Source: an uncultured Schaedlerella sp. (GTDB taxonomy: Bacteria > Bacillota > Clostridia > Lachnospirales > Lachnospiraceae). From it: DNA of 64,000 nucleotides. The notes beneath the pieces were generated by a model, which worked only from the letters and a program-made list of their open reading frames with translations, did no database searches and was not told where the DNA came from. A program made the translations under genes and the position numbers. The stretch is from the NCBI GenBank assembly GCA_934435195.1, contig CAKSAJ010000003.1:62001-126000 (forward strand). Reading direction: 5' to 3'. Below are positions 15,731 to 25,526 of the stretch, piece after piece; within the stretch, counting starts at the first letter, position 1, and the number at the start of each line of letters is the position of its first letter.

Positions 15731-17377
15731 CTATTTTACAAGGGACTCTGCATAATCCAATGCTTCAACGATGTTTGTACGGAAATTATCTTTTCCAACA
15801 TCTTCTACAAAATGATCTTTTTCCATAACTGACATTGGCTGTTCATTTACATGAGAGAATATAATTGTAATATGTTTTTTCTCAGCTCGTTCTACAAGCT
15901 CTCTCAACGTTTTCATCGCACTCGCATCGATAGCAGGTACACTTCTCATTCGAATTACGATCACCTTTGTTCTGTGATCACTGTTAATACTTAATATCTG
16001 GTCCGCTGCCGCAAAGAACAATGGTCCCGAAATCTCAAACACACGAATGCTTCGAGGGATATCTCTTAATTTTTCAGCCTCACCAGGAGTGATATCCGGC
16101 TCATCTACATACTTCCATGTTTTAATATCTGCCGTTTCTGCCATACGTTTCATAAATAACAAGGATGCAAGCACAACACCTACTTCAATTGCAACAACCA
16201 GATCAAAGAATACTGTCAGGAAGAATGTTGCAACCAATACGATTACATCACTCTTCGGTGCTGTTTTACACAGTCTGAAAAACGAACTCCAGTCTGCCAT
16301 ATTTGCCGCCACGACAAGAAGCACTGCCGCAAGTGTTGTCATTGGAATCAATGCTGCAAGTGGCATCAGAAGAAGTAAAATAATTGCCAGTGTGATACAA
16401 TGTACAATTCCTGCAATCGGAGTACGTCCCCCGTTTCTTACATTTGCCGCTGTTCTGGCAATTGCGCCTGTAGCAGGGATTCCTCCAAAAAGTCCTGAGA
16501 AAATATTTCCAAGTCCCTGTCCGATAAGCTCTGCATTTGACTTATGATTATCTCCTATCATTCCATCTGAAACAACTGCAGACAGAAGAGATTCGATTCC
16601 CGCCAGAATTGCAATTGTAAATGCAGGTGAAAGCATCTCCTGTACCAGTTCAAACGACACAGATGGCATATGAAATGCCGGGAATGAAGAATTCAATTCT
16701 CCGTAAACACTTCCTATCGTATTGACCGGAAGATTCGCAAAGTACACGATTGCTGTTGTTATAATAATAGCTATTAAAGAACCTGGAATTTTATCTGTCA
16801 CCTTCGGCCACACAAGCATGATTGCAACAGCAAGTACACCAATTCCCAGGGCAACTACATTAATTGTTGAAATATGATTTGCATACGCAATGATTTTTTG
16901 CACAAACTCGGATGGAACTGCTCCCATCTCAAGACCGAAGAAATCTTTCAACTGTCCGACAAATAAGGTCACTGCGATACCGCAGGTAAATCCTGTCGTT
17001 ATCGTATATGGAATATATTTGATCAACGAACCAAATCTACACAATCCCATGATCACCAGAATAATTCCGGCTAAAATCGTTGCTACAACCAGCCCGTCTG
17101 TTCCGTACTGGGCAACAATTCCATATATAATTACGACAAACGCCGCCGTCGGTCCTCCAATCTGCACACGGCTTCCGCCGAAAAACGAAATAAAGAATCC
17201 TGCGATGATCGCAGTATAAAGACCTTGTTCAGGTCCTACTCCGGAAGCAATTGCAAGAGCAATTGAAAGCGGCAGTGCAATAATCGCAACGATGATTCCG
17301 GAAATGATATCCTTCATCAACTGTTCTTTATTGTAATCTTTTAATACGTCAAACAACTTTGGTTTTAAATCATTCAT
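15731..17377 (-). CDS. SulP family anion transporter with STAS domain
   Basis: The 548-residue protein has the SLC26/SulP layout: a membrane domain of about 12-14 helices (1-410) beginning with the family signature around VAIIALPLSIALAIASGVGP and QIGGPTAAFVV, then a cytosolic STAS domain (about 430-545). The STAS phosphorylation-type loop is VPAIDASAMKTL. Members carry sulfate, bicarbonate, fumarate or other anions; the substrate is unknown here. The start overlaps the stop of the methyltransferase gene (ATGAATGA), so the two are translated in tandem. Confidence 0.93.
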   Translation of the reverse strand: MNDLKPKLFDVLKDYNKEQLMKDIISGIIVAIIALPLSIALAIASGVGPEQGLYTAIIAGFFISFFGGSRVQIGGPTAAFVVIIYGIVAQYGTDGLVVATILAGIILVIMGLCRFGSLIKYIPYTITTGFTCGIAVTLFVGQLKDFFGLEMGAVPSEFVQKIIAYANHISTINVVALGIGVLAVAIMLVWPKVTDKIPGSLIAIIITTAIVYFANLPVNTIGSVYGELNSSFPAFHMPSVSFELVQEMLSPAFTIAILAGIESLLSAVVSDGMIGDNHKSNAELIGQGLGNIFSGLFGGIPATGAIARTAANVRNGGRTPIAGIVHCITLAIILLLLMPLAALIPMTTLAAVLLVVAANMADWSSFFRLCKTAPKSDVIVLVATFFLTVFFDLVVAIEVGVVLASLLFMKRMAETADIKTWKYVDEPDITPGEAEKLRDIPRSIRVFEISGPLFFAAADQILSINSDHRTKVIVIRMRSVPAIDASAMKTLRELVERAEKKHITIIFSHVNEQPMSVMEKDHFVEDVGKDNFRTNIVEALDYAESLVK

Positions 17378-18164
17378 GTTTTTTATTATCCCTTTTCCTT
17401 ATAATGTCTACTGTATGTGAACCGGCCCCCACCAGTTCCAAACGCTCGCAAGTAGACAAATGATATTCTATAAATGTCTGAAATGTTTTTTCATCCATTG
17501 CATTTAATACCGGTCGCATGTAATCTGACGGACCATCTGCAGAAATGATCTGTATACGTTCCATTCCTGCCGCATCATTATATGAGTCGATATCCTCCAT
17601 CCTCACATAATCATACAGGTCCTCCTCTTCCGGCTGCACTCTGAATTTTTCATCTATCTTACCGTTTTCCATACATTCCAAAATGTGATTCTGTTTAAAC
17701 CCATATGTCAAAACACTGTACTCATTCATACAGTATGCCACCAGAATCACACCGTCATCTTTTAACACACGTTTCGCTTCAGTAAGAGCTTTCACCTTAT
17801 CCTCCTTTGAGTACAAGTGGTACATTGGTCCAAATATAAGAATCAGATCAAACTCTTTGTCCTGAAAACGGGAAAGCTTCATTGCATTTCCCTGATATGC
17901 TTTTACAGCACTGTTTTTCTTTTTCAAAATTCCCAGATTGTATTTCACAAGCTCAACTGCTGTCACATCGTATCCTTCTTCGGCGAGCTGAACACTATAT
18001 CTTCCGGTTCCCGCACCCACATCCAGGATTTTTGCAGACTTATCTGTAGGTAAATATTTATGAATATATTTCATAGAAGTAATAAACTCCACCTGCCCAT
18101 GTCTGCTTGTCAGACGTTTTTCTTCGTTAAACTTATTGTAATATTTTTCAAGTTCTGTCATCAT
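17370..18164 (-). CDS. class I SAM-dependent methyltransferase
   Basis: The 264-residue protein has motif I, ILDVGAGTGRYSVQLAEEG (about residues 44-62), an acidic residue after the second strand (TAVELV), and the LILIFGPMYHL and motif-III-like regions of Rossmann methyltransferases. The target is not evident; ubiquinone/menaquinone-type and small-molecule methylases look alike at this level. It sits between a cyclic-di-GMP protein (7 bases upstream) and the SulP gene, which it overlaps by eight bases, so it is in their operon. Confidence 0.85.
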   Translation of the reverse strand: MMTELEKYYNKFNEEKRLTSRHGQVEFITSMKYIHKYLPTDKSAKILDVGAGTGRYSVQLAEEGYDVTAVELVKYNLGILKKKNSAVKAYQGNAMKLSRFQDKEFDLILIFGPMYHLYSKEDKVKALTEAKRVLKDDGVILVAYCMNEYSVLTYGFKQNHILECMENGKIDEKFRVQPEEEDLYDYVRMEDIDSYNDAAGMERIQIISADGPSDYMRPVLNAMDEKTFQTFIEYHLSTCERLELVGAGSHTVDIIRKRDNKKHE

Positions 18165-18171
18165 AGGCGTT

Positions 18172-20163
18172 CTATTCCTCAGCCTCTTCTATCATTTTTT
18201 TATAAGCAGAGCCCTCATTGAGTACTTCTAAATCTCTGCCGCCGTCCTGCATAGCTCTGCTGATATTTCCCTGAATTTCCTCAAGACATTTTAACAGAAT
18301 CGGATTAAATTCCGAAGCTCTCTCATGCAATAGTATGTTGACCGCTTCCTTATGAGAAATACCTTTCTTATTTACACGATCCCGAGTCAATTTATCATAG
18401 GCATCTGCCAATGAAACAATCTGCGCTGAAATTGGAATTTCATCTCCTTTGAGTCCATCCGGGTAGCCTTTTCCATCATATCGTTCATGATGCCATCTGC
18501 ATATTTCGTAAGCTGTTGTTACCAGATCATCCTCTTTATGTGAATCCAGATTTTTAAGCATAGCTGCCCCGAGCATAGTATGTGCCTGTACCAATTCTTT
18601 CTCACGCACTGTCAATGGCTCTTTTTTGTTTAAAATCTTTTCACTGATTCCGATTTTCCCAATATCATGTAACGCAGACGCTGTTTTAATAACAAGCTGA
18701 TCCGACCAGTTCAGCTTATAGCGGTCTGTCTTTTGAACCAATTGTTCCAACAGCATCTCTGTCAAAATATGCATATGACGGATATGTACTCCGTTTTCGC
18801 CATTACGAAGTTCCACAATCTGACTCAACAAATCTACCAGTACTCGTTCATTTTTTTCTTTCTCGTAAATCTGTTCTGTCACAAGTGCGATTAACCTTCT
18901 CTGCTTTGCATATAACTTGATCACATTGCAAACTCTCTGATAGATAACCTGTGCATCAAATGGTCTGCCAATATACTCCGATGCGCCCATCCGATATGCT
19001 TTCGTCACACTTGCAATGGAGTTATCCTTTGAAATAACTATAACCGGTATGTCTTTGATCCAATGGTTTTCATCCATATATTCCAGAACATCAAAACCAT
19101 CCATCCCTGACATAATGACATCCAACAAGATAACCGAAATCTCTGTTCCCTGCTTCTGCAACATTTCAACACATTCTTCACCACTGGCTGCTTCCAGAAT
19201 ATCAAAATCATCTTTTAACATTTCCGCAAGCATTTCTCTGTTTATCTCTGAATCATCTACGATTAAAACGCGTTGTTTACTTGTTGTTTCTAGATTTTTC
19301 GTTTTATCTGTATCGGTCACGATCATATTCTTTTTCTGTTTTGCCTGATACATCAACTGATCCGCTCTTGCGACTGTTTCTTCAACCGGCTCTTCGCCTT
19401 TCAATGCCCCGCCAATACTTGCAGAAATATGTAACCAGGAGTATTCCGGTACTTCTGCATCATAGATTCTCTTTTGTATCTGTCTTAATTTTTTTGCAAA
19501 TACAGTCTCATCAATATCGGGAAGTAAAAGTAAAAATTCGTCTCCTCCAAATCGGATCAATATATCGGTTCTCCGGATACATGCCTGAATTTCTCTGGCT
19601 ACGGTTTTTAAAACCATATCTCCTGCATTGTGTCCCAAAGTATCATTGTATAATTTAAAATCATCCAGATCCATCATTGCAATACCCATGCGTCCGTTCA
19701 TCTTTTTCGCATAAGCTTCATAATAGCGACGATTATATACTCCTGTCAGCGCATCCCGATATAACTCTTCATTATACTGTGTCAGCTTACTGATCAAAAG
19801 ACGTTTCCCCCTGGAATCTAACACTGTTTCATCTTCCAGACAGGATAACATTTCTACTACATATTCTTTTCCGTCAATCTCTACATATCTTGCAATCACA
19901 TAAAATATCTGCGAACCGAGATATTCCAGCTTTGTATGTTGACTTTTCTCTTGCAACGCTTTGATTGATATACAATTACTGCATTCTTCCTGTCTGTTCC
20001 AGAATGAATAGCACTGGCATGCAACCGGTGTGTCTGTTTCCACCCCATCTATTCTCTTTTTAATATCTTCTGCATCGAGTAGACGAACCACTGAAAATAT
20101 ATTTTCTAAATGTGCAATCCATTCGTCTGCCTGTTGTCTTGTCATAATCACATCTGATTTCAT
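18172..20163 (-). CDS. GGDEF - receiver - HD-GYP cyclic-di-GMP protein with Cys-rich N-terminus
   Basis: The 663-residue protein has a sensory N-terminus (1-135) with cysteines at 49, 51, 61 and 64, an intact GGDEF domain (FGGDEF, about residue 210), a CheY-like receiver (about 300-420; phospho-Asp in ILLDVIMSGMDG) and an HD-GYP domain (about 455-640; ALHDIGKIGI and HHERYDGKGYPDG). It can in principle both make and break cyclic-di-GMP, with the receiver as a switch. The same domain order recurs at 28793-30871. I chose the ATG at 20163, with AAGGGG six bases upstream, over an in-frame ATG at 20196. Confidence 0.92.
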   Translation of the reverse strand: MKSDVIMTRQQADEWIAHLENIFSVVRLLDAEDIKKRIDGVETDTPVACQCYSFWNRQEECSNCISIKALQEKSQHTKLEYLGSQIFYVIARYVEIDGKEYVVEMLSCLEDETVLDSRGKRLLISKLTQYNEELYRDALTGVYNRRYYEAYAKKMNGRMGIAMMDLDDFKLYNDTLGHNAGDMVLKTVAREIQACIRRTDILIRFGGDEFLLLLPDIDETVFAKKLRQIQKRIYDAEVPEYSWLHISASIGGALKGEEPVEETVARADQLMYQAKQKKNMIVTDTDKTKNLETTSKQRVLIVDDSEINREMLAEMLKDDFDILEAASGEECVEMLQKQGTEISVILLDVIMSGMDGFDVLEYMDENHWIKDIPVIVISKDNSIASVTKAYRMGASEYIGRPFDAQVIYQRVCNVIKLYAKQRRLIALVTEQIYEKEKNERVLVDLLSQIVELRNGENGVHIRHMHILTEMLLEQLVQKTDRYKLNWSDQLVIKTASALHDIGKIGISEKILNKKEPLTVREKELVQAHTMLGAAMLKNLDSHKEDDLVTTAYEICRWHHERYDGKGYPDGLKGDEIPISAQIVSLADAYDKLTRDRVNKKGISHKEAVNILLHERASEFNPILLKCLEEIQGNISRAMQDGGRDLEVLNEGSAYKKMIEEAEE

Positions 20164-20257
20164 CTTTTTCCCCTTTAGTGTGTAAACCTCATACATTATA
20201 AGATAAATATATATTCTTGTCTATAATATGTATTTTTATTTCTTCCATCACCATAAT

Positions 20258-22549
20258 CTAAAATTCACGTTGATTTGAATTCAAGAATGCTTCTTCAAAC
20301 TTCTCAACGCTAAGTGGCTTAGAAAAATAATATCCCTGAAACAGCCTGCATCCCATACTGATCAACATTTCTAACTGCTTCTTCGTTTCTACGCCTTCTA
20401 CAATCACGCTCATACCAATTTTCTCTGCAAGTACAACGATGCTCTGGAGAATATCCTGATCTCGCACTTCATTTTCTGTCGCCACCAAAAAATCACGGTC
20501 AATTTTCAAGACATTTGCCTTGATGTTCCTCAACATATTCAATGATGAATATCCACTTCCAAAATCATCAATTTCAATTTGGAAGCCATACGCTTGAAGC
20601 TTTCCCAATATTTCCATGTTTTCTTTGAAATCTGACATCAGCGTTGTCTCTGTAATCTCTAATTTTAACCTCTCCGGCTCTATCTCGTACTGTTCTGTCA
20701 GCTGAACAAATGTCTCATAAATATCCAGGAAGAAAAAGTCCTTTGTAGAAATATTTACAGAAATATAATATGGTATTTTTCTTTGCTTCCACTCTTTTAA
20801 TTTTTGTGCCGCTTTTTCCCACATGTATTTGTCTAATTTATACACCAATCCGGTCTTTTCCAGTGTGTCCATAAATCTTCCCGGGGCAACCACACCTTTT
20901 TCAGGGTGAACCCAACGTACAAGTGCTTCCGCTCCCTGAACCTGACCTTTTGCATCTACCTGTGGCTGCAGAAACATTGCAAATTCTTCTTTATTTAATG
21001 CACATTCAAATTCGCCCAGTATTGATTTTTCCCTCAGAGACTGCATAAGTTGTACCTTATTGTAAAATGCAATTCTCTTTTGATAATTATTTTTTATTGT
21101 CCCACCGGCTATATTCGCCTTATCGCACATAATGCTTATCGGCTCTTCCATATCTCCAACTCTATATACCCCTGCATATATACGCAAATGAAAAGCATTG
21201 CTTGTAAATTCTTCTTCTATCTTCTGAATGGCATCACTGATACGCTCTGTCGAAAATTCCGACTCTGGAATACACATTGCAAAATGATCACCCTGAAGTC
21301 TGGCACATATCACCTTTTCTGTTCCGTAATTTTCCATAGACTCTGCCTGCCTGCGGAGAATCTCATCTCCTTTTGCAATTCCAAAAATATCATTTACAAA
21401 TTTAAACGATTCAATATTTGTGTACAATATATAAAATGTCTCATCCGAATACTTATGCAGTAATTGATATGTTTCTTCATAAAACTGTTCTTTATTTAAC
21501 ATTCCTGTCAAACTGTCATGTGTTGCACGATATTGTTCATGCTCCAGCTTTTCCTGTTCTTTTGTTCTGTCATATAATATAAAGCAAACTCCGACCTCAA
21601 CAGCTTTTTCATCATGAAGCTGCGTGACTGCGATTTCAAATTTTCTATCTTTTCCCTCTTTTCCCGGATACGTTGTGTGGTATACAATCGATGGTTGTTC
21701 AAAACTTTCTTTATTTCCCGTATACCATTTCCTGTATTGTCTTTCTATAGTATCCAGATCTTCTCCTATCTGATAAAGCTCTTTTACTACATCATTGCAG
21801 TATATGCATCTGCCAAGATTATCAAAACAAATCATCCCACTATTGGACTCCTGTATTACTAATGTAAATATTTTCTGCAGCAATTCATTTGGTACATAGC
21901 ACAAACTAAAATAGTAAATAGCGACGGATGTTATGCAAAAAAATACAAATGACATATTATATTCTTTCCTTATCTGTACTGCAACTATAGATGCGATCCC
22001 GTCTAATAAAAATGCCAGTCCGATTATTGTATAACGTATCCGATAAAACCTGGATGTTTTAAAAATAACTACACAATATGTCAAGAGCATTATAGCAACG
22101 ATTCCCACCGCATATATACTATGTATCATCCGAACATATCGCCATGTTCCGTAATATATCTGCTTTTGAGCATCTGCTGTGATCTCCACATAAAATATCT
22201 GTTTTGACCATATATTTAACAACATAAACAATGTGTCAATACTCGCATATGCTATTGCTGCGTTTCTGATGAATCTGACTTCTTTAAATTGTTCTGTATA
22301 ATGCTGCGTAAAGTCCATCAGCAATAGCAAAAGCCAATCTGCTCCCGCCATTAGAATACTCTTGAATATTACCGCCATTTGAGGGTTAGAAGTATATGCA
22401 TACATAGCAAATATTATGGAACATGCACATGCAGCCATCTCATATATCCACACACTTTTCGCCAATTTTCCATTCTTTCGCCTTGCCTTATCCGCACAAA
22501 TTCCCAGAATCACACATCCCAGGATATTGATTCCTATCGCTATGAACAT
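20258..22549 (-). CDS. membrane GGDEF-EAL protein, predicted cyclic-di-GMP phosphodiesterase
   Basis: The 763-residue protein has about seven membrane helices (1-225), a PAS-like sensor (about 230-340), a degenerate GGDEF domain (about 345-500, signature QGDHF) and an EAL domain (about 510-755). The EAL motifs are intact: FQPQVDAKG, EALVRW, VNISTKDF, LEITET, DDFGSGYSS, KIDR, EGVETKKQ and QGYYFSKP. It should hydrolyse cyclic-di-GMP in response to an unknown ligand. GGGGGG precedes the ATG by nine bases. It is in the same orientation as the GGDEF-REC-HD-GYP gene but about 95 bases upstream of it. Confidence 0.9.
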   Translation of the reverse strand: MFIAIGINILGCVILGICADKARRKNGKLAKSVWIYEMAACACSIIFAMYAYTSNPQMAVIFKSILMAGADWLLLLLMDFTQHYTEQFKEVRFIRNAAIAYASIDTLFMLLNIWSKQIFYVEITADAQKQIYYGTWRYVRMIHSIYAVGIVAIMLLTYCVVIFKTSRFYRIRYTIIGLAFLLDGIASIVAVQIRKEYNMSFVFFCITSVAIYYFSLCYVPNELLQKIFTLVIQESNSGMICFDNLGRCIYCNDVVKELYQIGEDLDTIERQYRKWYTGNKESFEQPSIVYHTTYPGKEGKDRKFEIAVTQLHDEKAVEVGVCFILYDRTKEQEKLEHEQYRATHDSLTGMLNKEQFYEETYQLLHKYSDETFYILYTNIESFKFVNDIFGIAKGDEILRRQAESMENYGTEKVICARLQGDHFAMCIPESEFSTERISDAIQKIEEEFTSNAFHLRIYAGVYRVGDMEEPISIMCDKANIAGGTIKNNYQKRIAFYNKVQLMQSLREKSILGEFECALNKEEFAMFLQPQVDAKGQVQGAEALVRWVHPEKGVVAPGRFMDTLEKTGLVYKLDKYMWEKAAQKLKEWKQRKIPYYISVNISTKDFFFLDIYETFVQLTEQYEIEPERLKLEITETTLMSDFKENMEILGKLQAYGFQIEIDDFGSGYSSLNMLRNIKANVLKIDRDFLVATENEVRDQDILQSIVVLAEKIGMSVIVEGVETKKQLEMLISMGCRLFQGYYFSKPLSVEKFEEAFLNSNQREF

Positions 22550-22588
22550 ATCTTCTTTCCCCCCTTCTTCAAGTCGAACGCACTTTCG

Positions 22589-23365
22589 CTATCCAAGTGC
22601 CACATCCAACATCATCATAACAGTAAATCCCACTGCAAAAAATACTGTCCCTATATTGGAATGTTCGCCTTGAGACATCTCCGGAATTAACTCTTCAACC
22701 ACAACATAGAGCATTGCACCTGCCGCAAAGCTTAAAAGATATGGCATTGACGGAATGATCAATCCTGCTGCCAGAACTGTCAGTACTGCTCCTATCGGTT
22801 CTACAATTCCAGACAACACCCCAGCCACAAATGCTTTTGATTTCTTCATGCCTTCTGCTCTAAGCGGCAATGAAATAATTGCCCCCTCAGGGAAGTTCTG
22901 TATTGCAATTCCAATAGATAAAGCGAGCGCACCTGCCGCTGTAATCTTTTCATTTCCAGATAAGTATCCCGCATAAACCACTCCGACTGCCATGCCTTCC
23001 GGAATATTGTGAAGCGTTACTGCCAGCACCATCATCGTTGTCCTCTGTAATTTACTCTTTGGTCCTTCTGCTTTCTCACTATTCCGATGCAAATGCGGAA
23101 TTGCACGATCTAGTAACAACAAAAAAAGTATCCCGGCCCAGAATCCTGTCACTGCCGGAATAAACGACCATTTTCCCATATTTTCTGACTGCTCAATTGC
23201 CGGTATCAACAGACTCCACACAGATGCTGCTATCATTACTCCTGCGGCAAATCCAGTCAACGACCGTTCTACAGAATCGCTCAGCGAATTTTTCATAAAG
23301 AATACACACGCTGCGCCAAGCGAAGTCCCTAGAAACGGAATCAAAATAATATAGATATCTTTCAT
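22589..23365 (-). CDS. ZIP family divalent metal transporter
   Basis: The 258-residue protein has eight membrane segments and the ZIP metal-site motifs HNIPEGMAVGV in TM4 (about residue 117) and NFPEGAIISLPLR in TM5 (about 158), plus EELIPEMS near the end. These helices form the binuclear metal site. The length and the short His-bearing loop (HLHRNSE) place it with bacterial ZupT-like importers of zinc, iron or manganese. I chose the ATG at 23365, which has AAAGGAG five bases upstream; a GTG at 23371 is in frame but lies within that site. It has its own neighbourhood, about 140 bases from the cbiK-type gene. Confidence 0.92.
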   Translation of the reverse strand: MKDIYIILIPFLGTSLGAACVFFMKNSLSDSVERSLTGFAAGVMIAASVWSLLIPAIEQSENMGKWSFIPAVTGFWAGILFLLLLDRAIPHLHRNSEKAEGPKSKLQRTTMMVLAVTLHNIPEGMAVGVVYAGYLSGNEKITAAGALALSIGIAIQNFPEGAIISLPLRAEGMKKSKAFVAGVLSGIVEPIGAVLTVLAAGLIIPSMPYLLSFAAGAMLYVVVEELIPEMSQGEHSNIGTVFFAVGFTVMMMLDVALG

Positions 23366-23453
23366 ATCCACTCCTTTATATTGTTATTCTCATCACGTTC
23401 ATCATTACATTCCTATAAGTATTTTACTTTTTTATCCTATGTTATGCAACCAA

Positions 23454-23500
23454 AAAAGAAGATATTCGATTCATTTTCTCAAAATCGAATATCTTCTTTG
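23454..23500 (-). terminator. terminator of the CbiK-domain lipoprotein gene
   Basis: A strong hairpin (arms AAGAAGATATTCGATT and AATCGAATATCTTCTT) lies directly after the stop at 23507 and is followed by TTTTTT in the minus direction. Confidence 0.8.
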
Positions 23501-23506
23501 TATTTC

Positions 23507-25099
23507 CTATTCTGCTTTTACCGGATTGGATACGCTCACCTTATGATCGTACCATTTACCTTTTGTTCCAATTAAAGCAAGATCAAATTCTTTATCAAGT
23601 GCCGGAACCGGAACGTCGAATCCATTCACTTCTTCGCTTGTTCCATCACTATATTTTACTGTATCAGTCGTAGGTTCTAACAGCTTTGCTCCATCTTTCT
23701 GTGCATCTTCTGCTGTTCCTTCGAACAGATTTACAATATTTTTAGACACAAGACTGACATGGATTGTCATCTTACCGTTTTTTACTGTCAGTGTTCCTTT
23801 TCCATCCATTGCCTCATTTACATGAAACATAGAACTGTCTGTATTAAATTCTGCTGTATATGTTCCATCTTCCAATGCTGTTTTTGATGCCTGCTCTGTT
23901 TTGATTCCTTCTGCATCCATTGCGGCTTTTGTATGTGCCACATATAACTGCTGAACATCTGCGATTTCTCCAAGTCCTGCAATCTGTGTATCAATGCTGT
24001 CGAATTCTCCGGATGCTTCAAACTGACTCTTCCATGAATCGTCATCATCACCTGCCATATCGTTGTTTGCATGATCTCCTGCTACTACCATAAGTGGACG
24101 AAGAATTACTTTCTTATATCCTGCTTCTTTTACTTTTTCAATCACTGCTTCACAAGATGTATCTTCCGGCTCACCTTCTACTGTTCCGATAAATACATTC
24201 TTATATCCAAGATTTTCCATCTGCGTCTGCATCTGTGAGTAACTGATCTTTGCTGTATGAGATGTTCCGTGTCCCATAAATACAAATGCTGTTCCATCTT
24301 CAGCTGCTGCATCTAAACTGTCATACTTTGCTGTTTTTATAGCTTCGGCTGTGATTGCTTTTGCTACAGCTTCTTTATCTTCATTGATTGTGGATGCATC
24401 TGAGCCAACTTCTCCAAGAAGTGGTTCTGCAATTTTTACAGTTTCAAATTTATCCTGATATTTCTCAACTGCCTCTGTCAGCTCATCATATTCTGCTCCA
24501 TGCATTAAATGGGTTGGCTGAATGATCAGATTCTTAACACCATTATCTACTGCACGGTCCAGTGCCTGTTCCACATTATCAATTTTCTCACCATCGCGAG
24601 CCTGTACATGATTAATGATAATCTGTGCTGTAAATGCTCTTCTTACAGACCAATCAGGATAAGCTTCCTGCAGTGCCTTCTCCACACCACCGATATCTGC
24701 TGCACGGCTGTCATTGAATGATGTTCCGAAGCTTACTACCAAAAGTTCATTTTCTCCGATGTCATCTGCATTGAGAGGATCATCCTTTGATGCATCTCCT
24801 GTATCTCTTCCAAAATAATCCGGATCTGCATTTTCACCCTCTACCAACTCTTTCTGTGCATCTGTAAGTGCATCCCAGGCCTCTTTAGCTGCTTTACACT
24901 GCTCGTCTGTTTTGTCTGTTCTTTCCTGTACATAAATGTCATCGATCAGTTTTGCAACTTTATCGGCTGCCGCCTGATCACTGTCTTTTGTTGTATCCTC
25001 TGTTTTCGTGCTGTCTGTTGTTGCAGAATTTCCACATCCACCTAACATAGATACACTCATTGCTGCTGCGATACATAAGATTACCAGTTTCTTTTTCAT
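23507..25099 (-). CDS. lipoprotein with CbiK-type sirohydrochlorin chelatase domain and C-terminal ligand-binding-like domain
   Basis: The 530-residue protein has a lipoprotein signal (lipobox LGGC, Cys22), a linker (25-115), a CbiK anaerobic cobalt chelatase domain (about 117-400) and a C-terminal beta-rich domain (about 410-530) beginning ALEDGTYTAEF. The CbiK half shows LLVVSFGTSFNDSRA, the metal-site histidines in PTHLMHGAEYDE and FMGHGTSHTA, and RPLMVVAGDHANNDMAG. Cytosolic CbiK inserts cobalt into sirohydrochlorin for B12; an exported form is known in Desulfovibrio. The C-terminal domain recalls the NEAT-like modules of Gram-positive haem or corrinoid lipoproteins, by pattern only. A cobalamin riboswitch lies upstream, so the role should be corrinoid-linked. 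AGGAGG precedes the chosen ATG. Confidence 0.85.
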   Translation of the reverse strand: MKKKLVILCIAAAMSVSMLGGCGNSATTDSTKTEDTTKDSDQAAADKVAKLIDDIYVQERTDKTDEQCKAAKEAWDALTDAQKELVEGENADPDYFGRDTGDASKDDPLNADDIGENELLVVSFGTSFNDSRAADIGGVEKALQEAYPDWSVRRAFTAQIIINHVQARDGEKIDNVEQALDRAVDNGVKNLIIQPTHLMHGAEYDELTEAVEKYQDKFETVKIAEPLLGEVGSDASTINEDKEAVAKAITAEAIKTAKYDSLDAAAEDGTAFVFMGHGTSHTAKISYSQMQTQMENLGYKNVFIGTVEGEPEDTSCEAVIEKVKEAGYKKVILRPLMVVAGDHANNDMAGDDDDSWKSQFEASGEFDSIDTQIAGLGEIADVQQLYVAHTKAAMDAEGIKTEQASKTALEDGTYTAEFNTDSSMFHVNEAMDGKGTLTVKNGKMTIHVSLVSKNIVNLFEGTAEDAQKDGAKLLEPTTDTVKYSDGTSEEVNGFDVPVPALDKEFDLALIGTKGKWYDHKVSVSNPVKAE

Positions 25100-25202
25100 T
25101 GTTGTCCTCCTGTTTATAACTGTTTTTGCCATACATTTTATACAAATGCAATTTTCGGAGTCTGTTTCGTACTGCCAGTTCCTCGTGGCCTGAATATTCT
25201 AT

Positions 25203-25385
25203 TCCTGTACTGTGAAAGGCAGGTCTCCCGGCTCATTACTCAATCGCTTCTTTTCTCCTTCCCGGTTTCCCAGTGGAGTATCGCATAAGCTCGCAAAATA
25301 CGGTGACGAGTTCGTACAGGATTCTCACCTGTTTCCCTTTTCACCAGTCAAAATTACTTTTGACTGACACCTCACACATTTCTAT
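25203..25385 (-). promoter_or_regulatory. cobalamin riboswitch
   Basis: Read on the minus strand, the leader carries AAAAGGGAAACAGGTGAGAA and, near its 3' end, the B12 box GAGCCGGGAGACCTGCC (25218-25234), with the ACTGGGAAACCGGGAAGG-like middle segment between them. This is the conserved order of the B12 aptamer. The gene starts about 120 bases further on. I see no strong intrinsic terminator in that gap, so translational control is as likely as attenuation. Cobalamin should repress the gene. Confidence 0.93.
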
Positions 25386-25465
25386 GCAATTGTATTATTT
25401 TTTATGTAAAGCAGTATTATCTTAGCATGGGTCCCTTGTACTGTCAAATAAAAGACAAAAGGGAC

Positions 25466-25514
25466 AAAAAAGGCAGCGGCTCATTTTCCATAAATAAGAG
25501 CCACTACCTTTTTC
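25466..25514 (-). terminator. terminator of pgi
   Basis: Arms AAAAAAGGCAGCGGCTC (25466-25482) and GAGCCACTACCTTTTTT (25498-25514) form a hairpin with two mismatches and a T-run after it on the minus strand, 13 bases past the pgi stop. Confidence 0.75.
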
Positions 25515-25526
25515 CCTATCGAATCC

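Noticed and set aside
13277..22549. Active diguanylate cyclase in the two membrane GGDEF-EAL proteins
   Set aside because: The signature reads GGNQF and QGDHF, so catalytic residues are lost; EAL motifs are intact.
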